DNA of 40,911 nt. Source: Spirogloea muscicola (taxonomy: Eukaryota > Streptophyta > Zygnematophyceae > Spirogloeales > Spirogloeaceae). The stretch's first letter is position 1, and each line of letters starts with the position of its first letter. Where the stretch lies: the NCBI GenBank assembly GCA_009602725.1, contig WELB01000093.1, positions 350,496 through 391,406 of the forward strand. The letters run 5' to 3'. Made by a program: the position numbers and the translations under genes. A model generated the notes under the pieces. That model was given only the letters and a program-made list of their open reading frames with translations. It was not told the DNA's origin and searched no databases. Shown piece by piece: positions 21,367-32,424 of this stretch.

Positions 21367-24300
21367 CTACAACTCGTCTTTGTCTGTGCTCGTCTTCTTC
21401 TTCTTCTTCTTCTTCTTCTTCTTCTTTGCTTTCTTCTCCTGCTCAGCTGCCGCTGCAGCCTCTGCCTCTTTCTGCCTGGCTTCTTCCTCCAGCTCCTTCT
21501 CAATCTGGCGAAAGGCCACTCCAAATTGCAATCCATCAATCGTTCTTACATGTTGACCACAATGTGACTTGAAAAACTGCTATCTTGAAGTGATGCATGT
21601 TGGTGCAATTAGACCTTGCACATAACTTAGTCGTGCTTGACAACAGAAGCGACTATTATTGTCATTGTTCAAGCACCGTCTGTAAGGAGCACTTTAGGAG
21701 CACAAGAGATAAATTGTAGTGATGGTACCTCCTGCAGACGCTGTGCTTTTGTTCCGAGTGTTACATCACCCTCCAGCTCTTCCCCCAATATGTCCTCTAA
21801 GCTAAACTCCTCCTGCATCATGGTACTAATCTTTGCTGATATTATTGTGTTGTCCACCATGATTGCTCTGCTTGCTCTATGATCTTGTCATGCATCTCAA
21901 TGTCCTAGTCAACTCTGCCTAGCCCTTTTGCTTATGACCAATCTAAGGCTCAACTGCATAGAGGCTGACAAATATAATTTGCACCAGCCCATTTGTCTCC
22001 CTCATACATACCTCAATAACAGGCTCCTCATCTGCAAGCTCAACAGTATCTTGGATCTTGATTTCGAAGGATGGAAGCACCTGCTCATGATATGGACGGC
22101 ATGTGCATGATCTGCACCGGATGCTTTACATGCACCATCCACGCATGCGTAGTAGGCCATACCTTATACAAGCATGTGTGGTGTGACTCAGGGCATTACA
22201 GATTGTCAAGCTTTACCACACTGTCTACTGTAAGCAATACTTACCATGTTTGAGCAGGTATTTATCCCACTCATTCTTCATAAGCACTCGTCTAGCATTC
22301 TCAGATGAGCAAAGAGATGAACAGGGCAGCAAGTGTGGCAACCAGTCACCTCGAGAGGCAGGGTCTTGACTTTCCCGGAGAGAAGACCATCCAGCATACT
22401 ATCAAGTGAGCTCGCTCTATATCCGTCTTGCAGCTGAGCATACCGCATCTTCCTCGGGCTCAGCACCACCACTGTTGGGACCTGGGCTGCCATTACCCCC
22501 AGGGTTGACATGAAGGAAGCCCCATTGGGCATGTCAATCCAGGCAAACGAGAACTGGCCCCCAGGCGCCCACTTTGCAGCCACCTCCTTAAGGACCCCCA
22601 ACACGCTTGATCCATTTCCCTTGAAGGCTCCCAGTACACACAGTCTGTCCATTAGGGAGAAGAGTGTCAATAGTAGTGACCCAAATGTTTGTCTGCTGCC
22701 ACAAATTTGCGTTACCATAGATTTATGTTTGAAGCCTACACAGTCAGTTGGGCGCAGACCAGCTCAAAGGCATCATAAGCTACATATTGGTCCTTGTTAA
22801 GCTTGCACTCCACTGCTTATGATGTCCTTGACCGTATATGTCAGCAACATCTTGATGTATGCACTGCTATAACCTTGTGGCAACGCTTCACCTGCCAGTT
22901 TCTACACAGATATCCTTGAAAGCTTCATCTCCTGTTATTTCCCGAATATGAACTGCTTTGCCAGCAGCCAAACCCATTGCGCCCACCACCTGGACAATCA
23001 CAACCACCAGGAGTTGCACTTACTAGGTCGATATGTGTATAAGCCGTGTTCACCGAGCTCCACTAGGCTGAATTCACACGCAGGCGTTCATCATGTCAGC
23101 ACAGCAGTGATGCTGATACTTGTTCCACATCCTCCTAACATGTATCTGTCAATGTTACTGATCTCTAAATATTGGTAAATGATTTTGCTGCTGACAAGCA
23201 GTACCGTATCAAAGAAGAGGGAAAGGCTCGCATAAGTGAGAGGACCCTGATAATGCTGGGTCTTGAAGTCCAGTTCATCAGAGCTGTCGGGATTTGCCAT
23301 CAGGAGGACAAGCTCAGGAAACTTCTTGACGTCAAATTGTGTCACAAGCATCTTGTCATTAGCATTGACCTGCACATAGCAGCACGTCAAGTCCATGTTT
23401 TATAAAGGACCAGATTGTGAGTGTTGGAAAGGAAGTGCAAGAAGTAACATCCGAGCAAAGTGGAACTTGTCACCAGTAGCACACATGGCAGACGATGAAT
23501 AGCAGCTATATTGCCCAATGCTCTTGCGTACCATGCCAAAGTCCAGAAAATCGTGGTAATTGCAAGACAGCGCCTTCAGCAAACATGGAACCTCTGTCTT
23601 CTTTGTGAAAAGGAGGGCCTTGGGCTTCTGAACATCAGCCCCTGCAAAGGACTGAAGCGTACTAGCCCCCAGGTGAGCAATGAAACTTGAGGGCAGAGCT
23701 TCCATTGCTACCTTGTGCAACTCCTTGGCCTCCAAAGCACCTCTGTAGATCTGTCATAAGAAACTTTACTTGTCATGAGAGAGCTATAATCAGGTCACTT
23801 GGAGTCTTGCAGGAATCTACGAAACACTTGGCCATGAGAAACTTGTTAGGGAAGTGTTATGGGCAACCGCCTGTATATATCAGCCTCTATGGGCAATCAA
23901 GGCCTGTGTAAGGCCATCAAGTCAATGCTCCTGACAAGCTGGTGTACCTCTGGCTTCTCCTCCTGCTTGCTGTCGACGCCAAAGGGAAAAATCAAGATGC
24001 TGATATTCGCTTGCTGCAGTTCTGGCACAGCTCCCCATTCCTCTGCGAGCTTTGCAGAAGCTGTATCATCCTCATACATCACCAGTTCGCCTACCTTGAC
24101 CAGCCCCATAATAGCCTGGGTGGCGCCTCGCCATCCCTGCAGTAGCTCATCATTGGCCTCTGGATCCCACATCCAATGCAAATTAGTTGTTTGCAAAGCA
24201 GAATCCTCTCCTAAATTTCTCAGTTCAGGAAGTGAATTCAGGTAAACAGCCTCTGGCAATTTCACCAACAACTTGAGAGAAGACACGCAAGAGCTTCAAT

Positions 24301-27300
24301 AGTCCGATCAACAAGAGAGAAGCTCAATATCTCTTCTGAGTGGCACGGGGAATATATATGTTGTAGTACCTGAGGAGATCAGTCCTACGATCCAAAGGTC
24401 GTCCGAATTTAGCACAACTTCGCTGAAGTTGGCAGCGGCCAGCCGCTCTGGAAGCCTGGTGTTGGCTTTCCCATCGGACTGCTCAGTGGGTGCCTCGCGA
24501 CTGCTCTTGTTGTCGTCTTGTTCATCCTGGAGATGAGCAGGCGTGGGCGCAGCATACATCTCCAGGAACAGGTATAGTTCGGGTGCTTTCATACTGGTTA
24601 CCTCAAACTCCACCCTGGTCCCTTCTGCCTGGAGAAAGGTGCGCGTTAGATAGTGGCACTGGACTCCTGTGCTACATGAGCTCAGGATTGCACCTTCTTC
24701 AGACCCTGATGTACATGAACTGGATTGATAAGAAATGGGATCCTCATAGCAAGCATGTCTGACATCATGATTTTGGGGACAAAGCTCAGTTCTGCAGCAA
24801 TTAAGCACTAGCAGTCACTGTCCAATGGGATGCCTGCTCCTGAAGATATCGTCTTTTTTTCCTATTTATTTTAAGCCAATCAATGTCCTCAACTTGTACT
24901 ACATCCTGTATTGGTGGCTTTGCTCAATAGGATACCTTCTCAACATACATGGCTGGGAACTTTGTTGCCCCGAATTGGCTTATGAGCTCTGTATCGCTGC
25001 TCTGAGCTTGAGCAAAATGCAGCCGCCTCCTGATGCCCCACCACGTCTTTCCCATCACTACGAGATTTTTTGCTCTGGATCCTCTGACCTCTGAGAAACC
25101 ATGGGCAACTTGGAAAAGCTATGATGCCCAAAAGCTATGATTGACATGCATATATCTCAGATTACTTGTGGTATACCTGAAAAGCAGAGACATAGCCTTG
25201 TACAGAGGAGAGATGTTATCTTTTTTGGAAAAGAGCAAGACCTGCAAGTGCCAAACCTTGTAAGGTAAGTCCAAATCTGTACAGCCACATTGGAGACAAT
25301 GTATGTCTCCAAGTGCATTTATCATGTCACAGAGATTAATACAGCGTGATTCTTTGCCCACGGACTACATCGCTCAAAGACAAAGCTCGAAGATGCATCC
25401 CAAACAAAGCACAACATTTCAAAGGTCATGTAAGAACCTTGGCAAGGTCAGTCTGTGACAAGAATTTCTCAGCAGATCCATCCTCAATGGAGATGTTGGC
25501 AACATATTGCGATGGCAGCAGGCCTGTGCAGCCCACACAACAGAGACGCTGAGAAAACAATTTGGCTGTGAAGACAAGAGCGGCGGCAGTTGGCTGGGAG
25601 CAACTGGTATGGCACCTGTGGCAAGGTCGGCCACTTCCTTCACGTTAAAGGGCCCGTCAGGCTTGTACACGGCTGAATGCTGGAAAACCAGGACAAGTGC
25701 AATTTAGTCTGATGCAAAGTGCTTACTGACTTTGGCTAATGCAAGACCAAGCGCTCTTCAACAGAATGGGCTTGTGCAAGGGCCAGACTGCTTCCCACAG
25801 ACAACACTTGAATATGGTCCTCAACAAAGCTGCAGTCACCTTATAGAGTTCGCCTGTGTAGGGATTCTTTGTCTTTTCCCATGAATATGCCTGTGACAGT
25901 CAATACCATCAAGTAGTTGTGCATATGAGGCCTTTCACTTCAAGTCAGGTGGCACAGGCAAGGAGCTGATGAGGAGCATTGATCAACGTAAGTGCTGCTC
26001 AACCCAGTGGCCACCACACAGGGAAGGCAGGAGGGATAGGGACGAGCTTCGGCAGCTGGCGCTCACATGAAGGGCGGGCAGGGTCTGTCCACAGAAAGAG
26101 AATTTGCCAGCAGAGCAACTCGATCATTAGTTTGGGTTGTCCTCAGCTTTAGCAAGACTCTGACTACTTGCAAACTTTGCAGCGCATCCTACTGACTGTT
26201 GACAGTGGGGATGTTCAGACTTTGATCGTGAAGCTTTCATGGCTCTGTCACAGAGCCACTGCTCCTGGGACTTAAGCGTTGCAAACTACGATCAGTTGTC
26301 TCTAAGGTTCAGAGCATTACCACAATGCCGGCGCGGCTGCACAACGCCTTCTCACTCTTGCAGTCTACAACTCCTGCCTGCCAATCGGAAGTGCCTGGCA
26401 GGCGGTATTGGAAAGAAGCTCTGAAGGCAAGCTAGAAGATCCAACTGATTAAGCTTTGTATAATAGAACCTATGCTTATAATGCTCAAGCATTCACTAAC
26501 ATCGAGATATCAAGCCCTGGACAGGTGCAAGCAATACCAGACCATGCGGGCTTGCCACGGAAGCTCCAGGGTTCACTTCACTCCATGCTCACCTTCACAA
26601 TGCCCTCAAGCTTCTTGGCGACGCGAGTATAGTCCGGAACGACCTGCATTGCCCCACGGAGCTCCAGATATTATGCTGCAAGCTTCTGTGTGCCTCACAC
26701 GCTGCACAGTGCCACTGGGCCAATTTGTCACACGCACTTTGCCGCTAGGACCTCCCTCTGCTGTGGTGCAGCCATGGTGAGCTGCAGCAAGTGGTGGCAG
26801 GGGCTCACGGCTGCACACGGCTCGCAGTTCTCCTGAATGAAGAGCATCTGCAGCTCAGGATAGCACAGCACAGTCAGCCATTGCTTGTGGCTGCATTTGT
26901 CACAGCTGTATTTAAGTGCGCAACAATAACACGCTCATACTGCCGCTCCACCGAGCATGATCTTGGCAGTCGCATCGCTCAAGGCGTTGCCACAACAAGA
27001 TTGGCTGGCAGCGGTGGCTCGCACCAGGTAGACCTGGGAGCCGTCCTCGACCTCCGACTTGAAGTCGGTCGCATTCAGCGCGAACACGGGGCTGCGAACA
27101 CAGCGCAATCAGCCTGTGATCAGAGCGCAGCAGCTGCAGAAGCAAGTCACGACAGCCGGAGGCGCATCCCAGGCCTGAGACTCGCAGCTCGAGCGCCGGC
27201 CGCCGACGGGCCGGGCAGGCGCGGGCGAGCGGCACTCTCACAACTGGCCGATCTGCTCCAGCGCCGCGGCGGCGTGCAGGGCCACGGCCGCCGCCAGCGC

Positions 27301-27321
27301 CGCCGCAAGGAGGCGCGCGAG
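21367..27321 (-). CDS. ER-lumenal multi-thioredoxin-fold protein with CEPC site and KDEL tail (PDI/ERdj5-like)
   Basis: Twenty exons join in phase: 27242-27321, 27025-27091, 26809-26847, 26593-26643, 26321-26377, 26067-26084 (18 bases), 25840-25890, 25616-25679, 25438-25523, 25177-25241, 24936-24999, 24370-24628, 23948-24159, 23532-23750, 23205-23369, 22892-22989, 22350-22644, 22012-22080, 21729-21812, 21367-21504. The readable product is 726 residues. A signal peptide (LLAAALAAAVALHAAAALEQ) opens it; the start codon is lost at the N at 27322. Fold 1 (about 30-140) has LFIQENCEPCAAVVPDYTRV, with CEPC at 57-60 in place of CGHC, and a cis-Pro in TLPALH. Folds 2-5 (about 144-250, 275-400, 400-500, 505-625) look thioredoxin-like but lack CxxC; two contain PLYKAM or CLLKAL after LLFxKK, and others KFPAM, KFPEL and QVPTV. 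An acidic linker, a coiled helix, 11 lysines and KDEL finish it. No J domain is seen. Likely an ER chaperone or oxidoreductase; I cannot assign a named family. Confidence 0.82.
21394..21426. repeat. CTT trinucleotide tract coding for poly-lysine
   Basis: Eleven CTT units on the plus strand are eleven AAG lysine codons in the last exon of the minus-strand gene, eight codons before its stop. The tract is pure, so it is likely to vary in length between strains. Confidence 0.9.
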
Positions 27322-27400
27322 NGGCTGCTGACGTTAAATGGCGGCTGTTGAAAGCCAGCCAGGTGCTCAGGAAAGAGATCGTGTATTAGAAAGAAATGTA

Positions 27401-27598
27401 GGCCAAATGGCCAGGTACAAAGGCAAGCACATCTAAAAATCTACATAACTCACAGCAGATTGACCCGCTCAATAACCACGGGTCAAAACACAAAGGTCAC
27501 TACTCGATGCATGAATACTAGATGCCAGGAACGGAGCCCTTCTGCCACCTACTAGAGCTCGCCCAGCTTTCTGGTGCAAGGCACTAGCCTGAGCACCA
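27401..27598. repeat. Dispersed repeat family A, copy 2
   Basis: It matches copy 1 over nearly its whole length, including GGCCAAATGGCC, the hairpin TGACCCG - 11 bases - CGGGTCA, ATGAATACTAGATG and CTAGAGCTCGCCCAGCTTTC. It begins about 80 bases upstream of the first exon of the KDEL protein, in the same orientation as copy 1 relative to its own downstream gene. Confidence 0.85.
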
Positions 27599-27629
27599 GG
27601 AAAAATGCGTGTATATTAAGAGATGGGGA

Positions 27630-27842
27630 GGCCATGTGTGGCCAAGTACAAAGGCAAGCACATTGGACAAATGTACGTCACCTGCTGCTAAGCTGACCCG
27701 CTCAGTAACCACGAGTCAGCACATAGAGGTCGCTAGCTGACGCTCGAATACCGGACGGCAATTGACTAGCTCTTGTGCCAGCAGCTAAGGCTCGACCAGC
27801 TTTCTGATGCAGAGCATACGCCTGAGCTCGTTGCAGACAGGT
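27630..27842. repeat. Dispersed repeat family A, copy 3
   Basis: A head-to-tail neighbour of copy 2, 31 bases further on. It keeps GGCCATGTGTGGCC, GGCAAGCACATT, TGACCCGCTCAGTAACCACG, CTCGACCAGCTTTCTGATGC and the distal GCAGACAGG end, but its hairpin has one mismatch (CGAGTCA). It is more diverged than copies 1 and 2. Confidence 0.8.
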
Positions 27843-29337
27843 TGACAGGGGGGGGTGGCTCGCGAGACGGAAGAGCGGCATCTGACAGGACATTTGTAAG
27901 GCTAGAATTGGCCTCCCTTTCAGTTTCATGCGCACCGCGCGCCTTCTTCTATCTGAGCAGCCAATACTGCTTGCAGCCTCCAGTGCCTGTTATGGCAGTC
28001 GCCTTTAGCAAGCTCTGAGACTCTTCTTCTTCTGAGACAGCGCTTTTGGCCCCTTCAGACCTTGTCAGCTCTTTTCGGGCTGGCATTTCACAGCCCTTGC
28101 CCCCTTTGGGAGAGCCACTTCTCTTGCCCCCTTTGGGAGTGCCACTTCTTCTTTTTGCAAACCAGTGACTGTTGGTGCAGACTGCAGGCTCACGGGTTGA
28201 GTGAAGGCCCTAATTAAAAGGAACTGTTTTAATTGCATGACTAAGGGGCTGCAGGATAGAGGCCATCCCGTTCTTCTGCCTCGCCCATGGTTGGCAGAGG
28301 GCTTTTCTGCTTCGCAACCCAAGCGGAGGTCCTGCATCTGACCACAAGGTCGCTCCGGAGATCACCACCAGATGGCCTTGTCTCACTGAAAACCACACGA
28401 CTTCTGGGGCCCTGCCACTGCTCATCCCCATCCATGAAGATGACAATTTGCTCATTGCTGATTGACAGCTGATTGACAGTGGGACTCCACAAGCTGGTCA
28501 TAAAAGCTGGTCATTACCCTTCCCACCCTTCAATGCTGAAGAACTGAATGCAATCCAGAAGTACTACCATGCTGGCTGCAAAGTGAATATTGCCAATATT
28601 GATGGCTCTGCCTGTCCTAGTAAGAGTCTTATATCCTCAGCCACTTTGTGCTGTCAAATATAAGGGGCAGTGGAAGGCTAGGCTGGATAATCTAGTACCT
28701 CCACATCTAGCACCTTCCAAATACGTGTCACATTCTTGGAGTTGCTATGTGCAACTGCCTAAACCACTTCTTGCACTGCATAGCCTGCACTTACTGTACA
28801 CATGATCCGCTGGAGCTGGGAGCGAAGGCCCAGGAGGGCATCCAAATAGCAGGTCAAGAGGGCCCTAAGCGAGCCTCTGAAAATTTTAGAGGCAACTGTA
28901 TTGGCCACCGGGTTGGGCTGACAATGGGTGGCCACCCACAGGTAGTCGCTAAGCTGTAATCTTCAAGCAGCAGGAAGCTTGGAAAGGCCAGCTAGCTAGC
29001 ACCCGACGCTGCAGATTCACAGCCGCTTCGCTGCTCTTTGATTGTCAAAGATGCAGAAGGCAAGCTTGCTCGAGCAGCAGTGATGGTGACATATAAGTCG
29101 AATTCATCCCTGCAGCACATGTGTTCCTGCAACAAATCCGTGACAATCCAGCAATATATGACCCTGGCACAGGTGCACACGTGCAGAGAGGTCAATTGTG
29201 ATTCAGCATGGTCTTATAATAGCATCAATAGCATCATGACATGTCACGAAGAGATTTTCGTTATCAGAGGTCTGCTGTCAAGAGTAAGCGAGCAGGCAAT
29301 CTGAGCACCCACATTGGTGGTCTGCAAGAGCACGTTG
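27843..29337. other. Intergenic region with repeat remnants
   Basis: It lies between the 5' side of the KDEL-protein gene and the 3' end of the aminotransferase gene. It contains the repeat B copy at 28051, a doubled GCTGATTGACAG near 28457-28480, a doubled AAGCTGGTCAT near 28490-28516, and short frames such as minus 28241-28501 and plus 28530-28618. None resembles a known family; one or more could be worn mobile-element fragments. Confidence 0.5.
28051..28152. repeat. Dispersed repeat family B, copy with internal duplication
   Basis: It aligns with 33578-33655: ACCTTGTCAGCTCTTTTCGG, GCTGGC, TTTC, CAGCCCTTG, TTGGGAG, GCCACTTCTC. Here the unit TTGCCCCCTTTGGGAG[A/T]GCCACTTCT occurs twice in tandem. 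Confidence 0.75.
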
Positions 29338-32300
29338 TCATGCACAAGCGGCGTGCCGAGCACAGAATTGCTCCATACGCTGCCAGGCCTCCTCTAAAAA
29401 GTCTATAGGAACGGCGAAGAAGAGCCTCAGAAAGTTTGGCATCTTGAATGCCTCCCCTGCCAGTGAGTAATAGCAAGTGTCAGCAAAGGGAGTCCTGAAT
29501 ATATTGGACAACACAAGCTTCATGAAGAGTAAGGGATAGACTTAAGTCTGAGTACTTGGCACATATATTCATCCAAAAGCATCTGCACCTGGCACAACCG
29601 CAACAGCCTCCTCCTTTAGAAGGGCAGCAGCAAACTCGATGTCGTTGTTGATGTCCTTATAGGCGCCTGGCATCATCTTTACCTGCGCGTAACACAATCA
29701 CAGGGTTCCATTGCAAATCAGTGCAAGGCAGGATGTAGAGAAGAACACAGGCTACGATGACCTGAGGACAATAACTCATGGAAGCTAATCCTGTCAATTT
29801 CCATGCATGGAGCTTCAATGATTCCGGACAGACCATCAGGAACATGCCCCCCTGGGGCTGGCTCGTGATCTGAAGACCATGGACCCGCTTCACATGCTCA
29901 TAGCAAACAGCTGCAGCTGCTTGCAGCTCCTTCATGATAGATGGCAGGTAATCACTTGGCGTCTTTGGCATGAAGTCAGCTACGGCTGCCTGCAGCAGGA
30001 GGAGCAGAAGAGGTGCACAGAAGCTGTTTTTATTTTGCCCAATGAGGAGCACTGCTCTTAGTGAGGCAAGCTTAGTGCGGATCTGAGTAGGCCTTTACGG
30101 CTCTGCTCTGGTATTATTCTGGAAGCACCATAATTACTCCTATAAAGAACATATATCAGCCTACAATCAGGGCCATATTAGTAGTGATAGGCAAAGCCAC
30201 AGTAGATACATGCACACTTGCTTGGAAGCCTTTCCACTCAGCTTTGCTAAGCTTGCAATGAGCATGCAGCCGTGCAATGCAATGCACGCACCTGGTTTGC
30301 GGTGCAAGTGCCCTCCTTGATCTGGGCGACCTTCGCAATTGCCTCCACAACCTGAGGACAACATCTGTCGCCCAGGCTGAGCATTGCACTGTACAAATCT
30401 GCAGTATCTAATGATGGAATTTACTTGCAAGGTAACACTGACACCCACTACTGCAGCTCGCAAAGCTCATAGACGAGGACTGCATGTGACAACAGCAAAC
30501 ATGCCCATCTCTCAAGACGTGGTGAGGGCTCATACATGAGGACTGCACGGGACAGCAGCACACCTGCCCGTCTCTCAAGATGTGATGAGGGTCGTGAATG
30601 ACAAGCCAACCAAGGCGGCAGCCTGGAACCAGCCACCGCTTGGAGATGCTGCCTACTGTAAGAACAGGCACCCGCCGTGAGACAGCTGCCATGGGCGTAA
30701 AGACATTCTGGTCAAAAGTCATGTCGTAGTAGACCTCGTCTGCAATGATTGGCACCTTGACAGCCTCCGCCACAGCACATATCTGCAATTCAAATGCCCT
30801 TGTCAGCCATGACATTCTTCCGCGCATGACATACAGCTTCTACTACAGTCTCATGAGAGTGGCGCCTTACACAGGTTCTTGAATCAAGGTATCGTGCTGT
30901 GGTGTATTACAGGCCCTGTGAATATCTGTCTGTCTATTGCTAACAGCACTTAATGCAGAAGACTTCAAAGTGAGAGGGCAGTGCCTCCGACCTCCTCAAG
31001 ATGTCGTCGCTGGAACACTGAGCCACAAGGGTTCCCTGGATTGCACAACATGATGGCCACAGTGTTCTCGTCTACCAGAGTGGCCAGCTGTTTGCAGTCA
31101 ACTTCCCAGTCCTGGTCGGGAAGGAGGTCATAGTACCTAGCTTCTATACCGAAGAAGCTACAAAGGCACATGTACCCAGGGTAGCCTGGGCGTGGCAGCA
31201 AAATATTGCTCCGGCCTGCATTGGTCATCGCTGACATACACAGCTGCACAGATGCAGAGTACTGTGTCAGCTGTCCAATGAGCTTCTGTCAGTGAGCTTC
31301 TGACCTCTGCATGCAAGTCCACTAGAAGAGTAGGGACATGCTGCAACAGCAGTCAAAAGCTAAGGACGCAGGCCAGTACTCACGTGCAAGGCACCTGTTG
31401 TGCCTGCGGTAATGTAGATGTGAGCAGGGGGGATTTTGTAGGGTAGCCTCTCTGAGAGGAACGCTCCAACAGCTCTGTAGAAGCACCGACACAACGACAA
31501 CGTATACTTCAGGGCAGAGTGCCAAGAAGATCTTTGATGTGCACAGAAAGACAATTGCTCCAAGGTTGATACTCAGTTGAGGCACATTCAGCACAAGCCT
31601 TGCTGCTTTCTCTAAATTTGGGTGTGCAATATGGGTAAGCTGAAATGAGAGCTTCAGAATAAGAACCTACGTTCGACACTCCAGTAGGCCTTGTGAGTGG
31701 GTGTATCCATTGAAATTGCAGCCCTCTGTTGCTTTGACAATTGCGCTGGTTACAACGTCGGCCGTCTGAAGGTGGCCATACATTGTGGGGTCGCCCTGGG
31801 CAAGAGAGATGAGCGACTTCTTGTTGGACGGGTCCAGCCTCAGATCGTCTGTGATGATGCGAATGGGATTCACAGTGGCCAAGGCCAGCTCTGACGGGCG
31901 GACACGCCATCCCTCCTGCAAGACCGTGTGGCTGCTAGTTGAGCGGCCTCCGTGAAAACTCAGCGGCCTCCGTGAAAACTCAGCAAGAACATATGATTTG
32001 AATGATGAGGGCAGCAGCCTGTAGGTAATTTCGCTACTTGTTATTCCAGTAACGCAATGAGGACCTCAGGCAAGTAACTTGATGCCCAGCAGCCAAAATC
32101 TGCCTGCCCGACTGTCTGTAAGGACTTTGGCAAAGTTGGTACGGCTATCAAGTCCAAATAATGAGTGAATGTATTTGGCAGTTCCTTGAAGCTGATTGCA
32201 AGGGTGGCGTCACACTGAGAGGCCAGCCGTCTGCAATCAGTGAGGTGAATTACCTTCTGGACGTCTTCAAAGTGAGCGCCGTTGGTTGCGGTGGCAATCT

Positions 32301-32424
32301 CTGCAGGCCGAGACTCCGGCCCGAGCACGGGGTCTACGGCCGGTCGCTCGGCCGGCACAGCCTTGTGCAGGCGGCTGGACGCGAAGCTGCTGGCCAGCGC
32401 CGTCACGTCCGGCCCGGGCGCCAT
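29338..32424 (-). CDS. TAT: Tyrosine/aromatic aminotransferase-type PLP enzyme
   Basis: Nine exons join in phase: 32254-32424, 31671-31915, 31384-31474, 30992-31243, 30564-30782, 30292-30351, 29834-29989, 29589-29682, 29338-29456, giving 468 residues. The start is the ATG at 32424 (ATGG context). Fold-type I aminotransferase landmarks are all present: PIRIITDDL and LISLAQGDPT near the start; YTHSQGL; ITAGTTGALH; NILLPRPGYPGY; MLCNPGNPCGS; IIADEVYYDM; the PLP lysine in GSISKRWLVPGCRLGW; GGMFLM; AVVPGEAF; and the substrate-carboxylate arginine in MPNFLRLFFAVP. The family transfers the amino group of tyrosine or related amino acids to 2-oxoglutarate, feeding tocopherol and plastoquinone synthesis in plants. 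The precise amino donor cannot be told from sequence. The N-terminal 60 residues precede the conserved core and may hold targeting information. Intron 1 and the intron after exon 5 contain tandem duplications. Confidence 0.92.
30465..30589. repeat. Tandem duplication across a splice donor
   Basis: Two 62-base units, 30465-30526 and 30528-30589, are closely similar (both begin GCTCATA and contain GAGGACTGCA and CTCTCAAGA). The right unit holds the real exon end and donor (CAG|GTGTGC on the minus strand); the left unit holds a decayed copy of the donor (CATGTTTGC). Confidence 0.85.
31943..31982. repeat. Perfect 20-base tandem duplication
   Basis: The un-gapped unit GCGGCCTCCGTGAAAACTCA occurs twice in a row in the first intron of the aminotransferase gene. 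Confidence 0.95.

Noticed and set aside
24160-24286. Minus-strand frame LLVKLPEAVYLNSLPEL as part of the KDEL protein
   Set aside because: Its frame cannot be joined in phase to the exon ending at 24370, whereas the acceptor at 24160 joins cleanly to ANDELLQGW.
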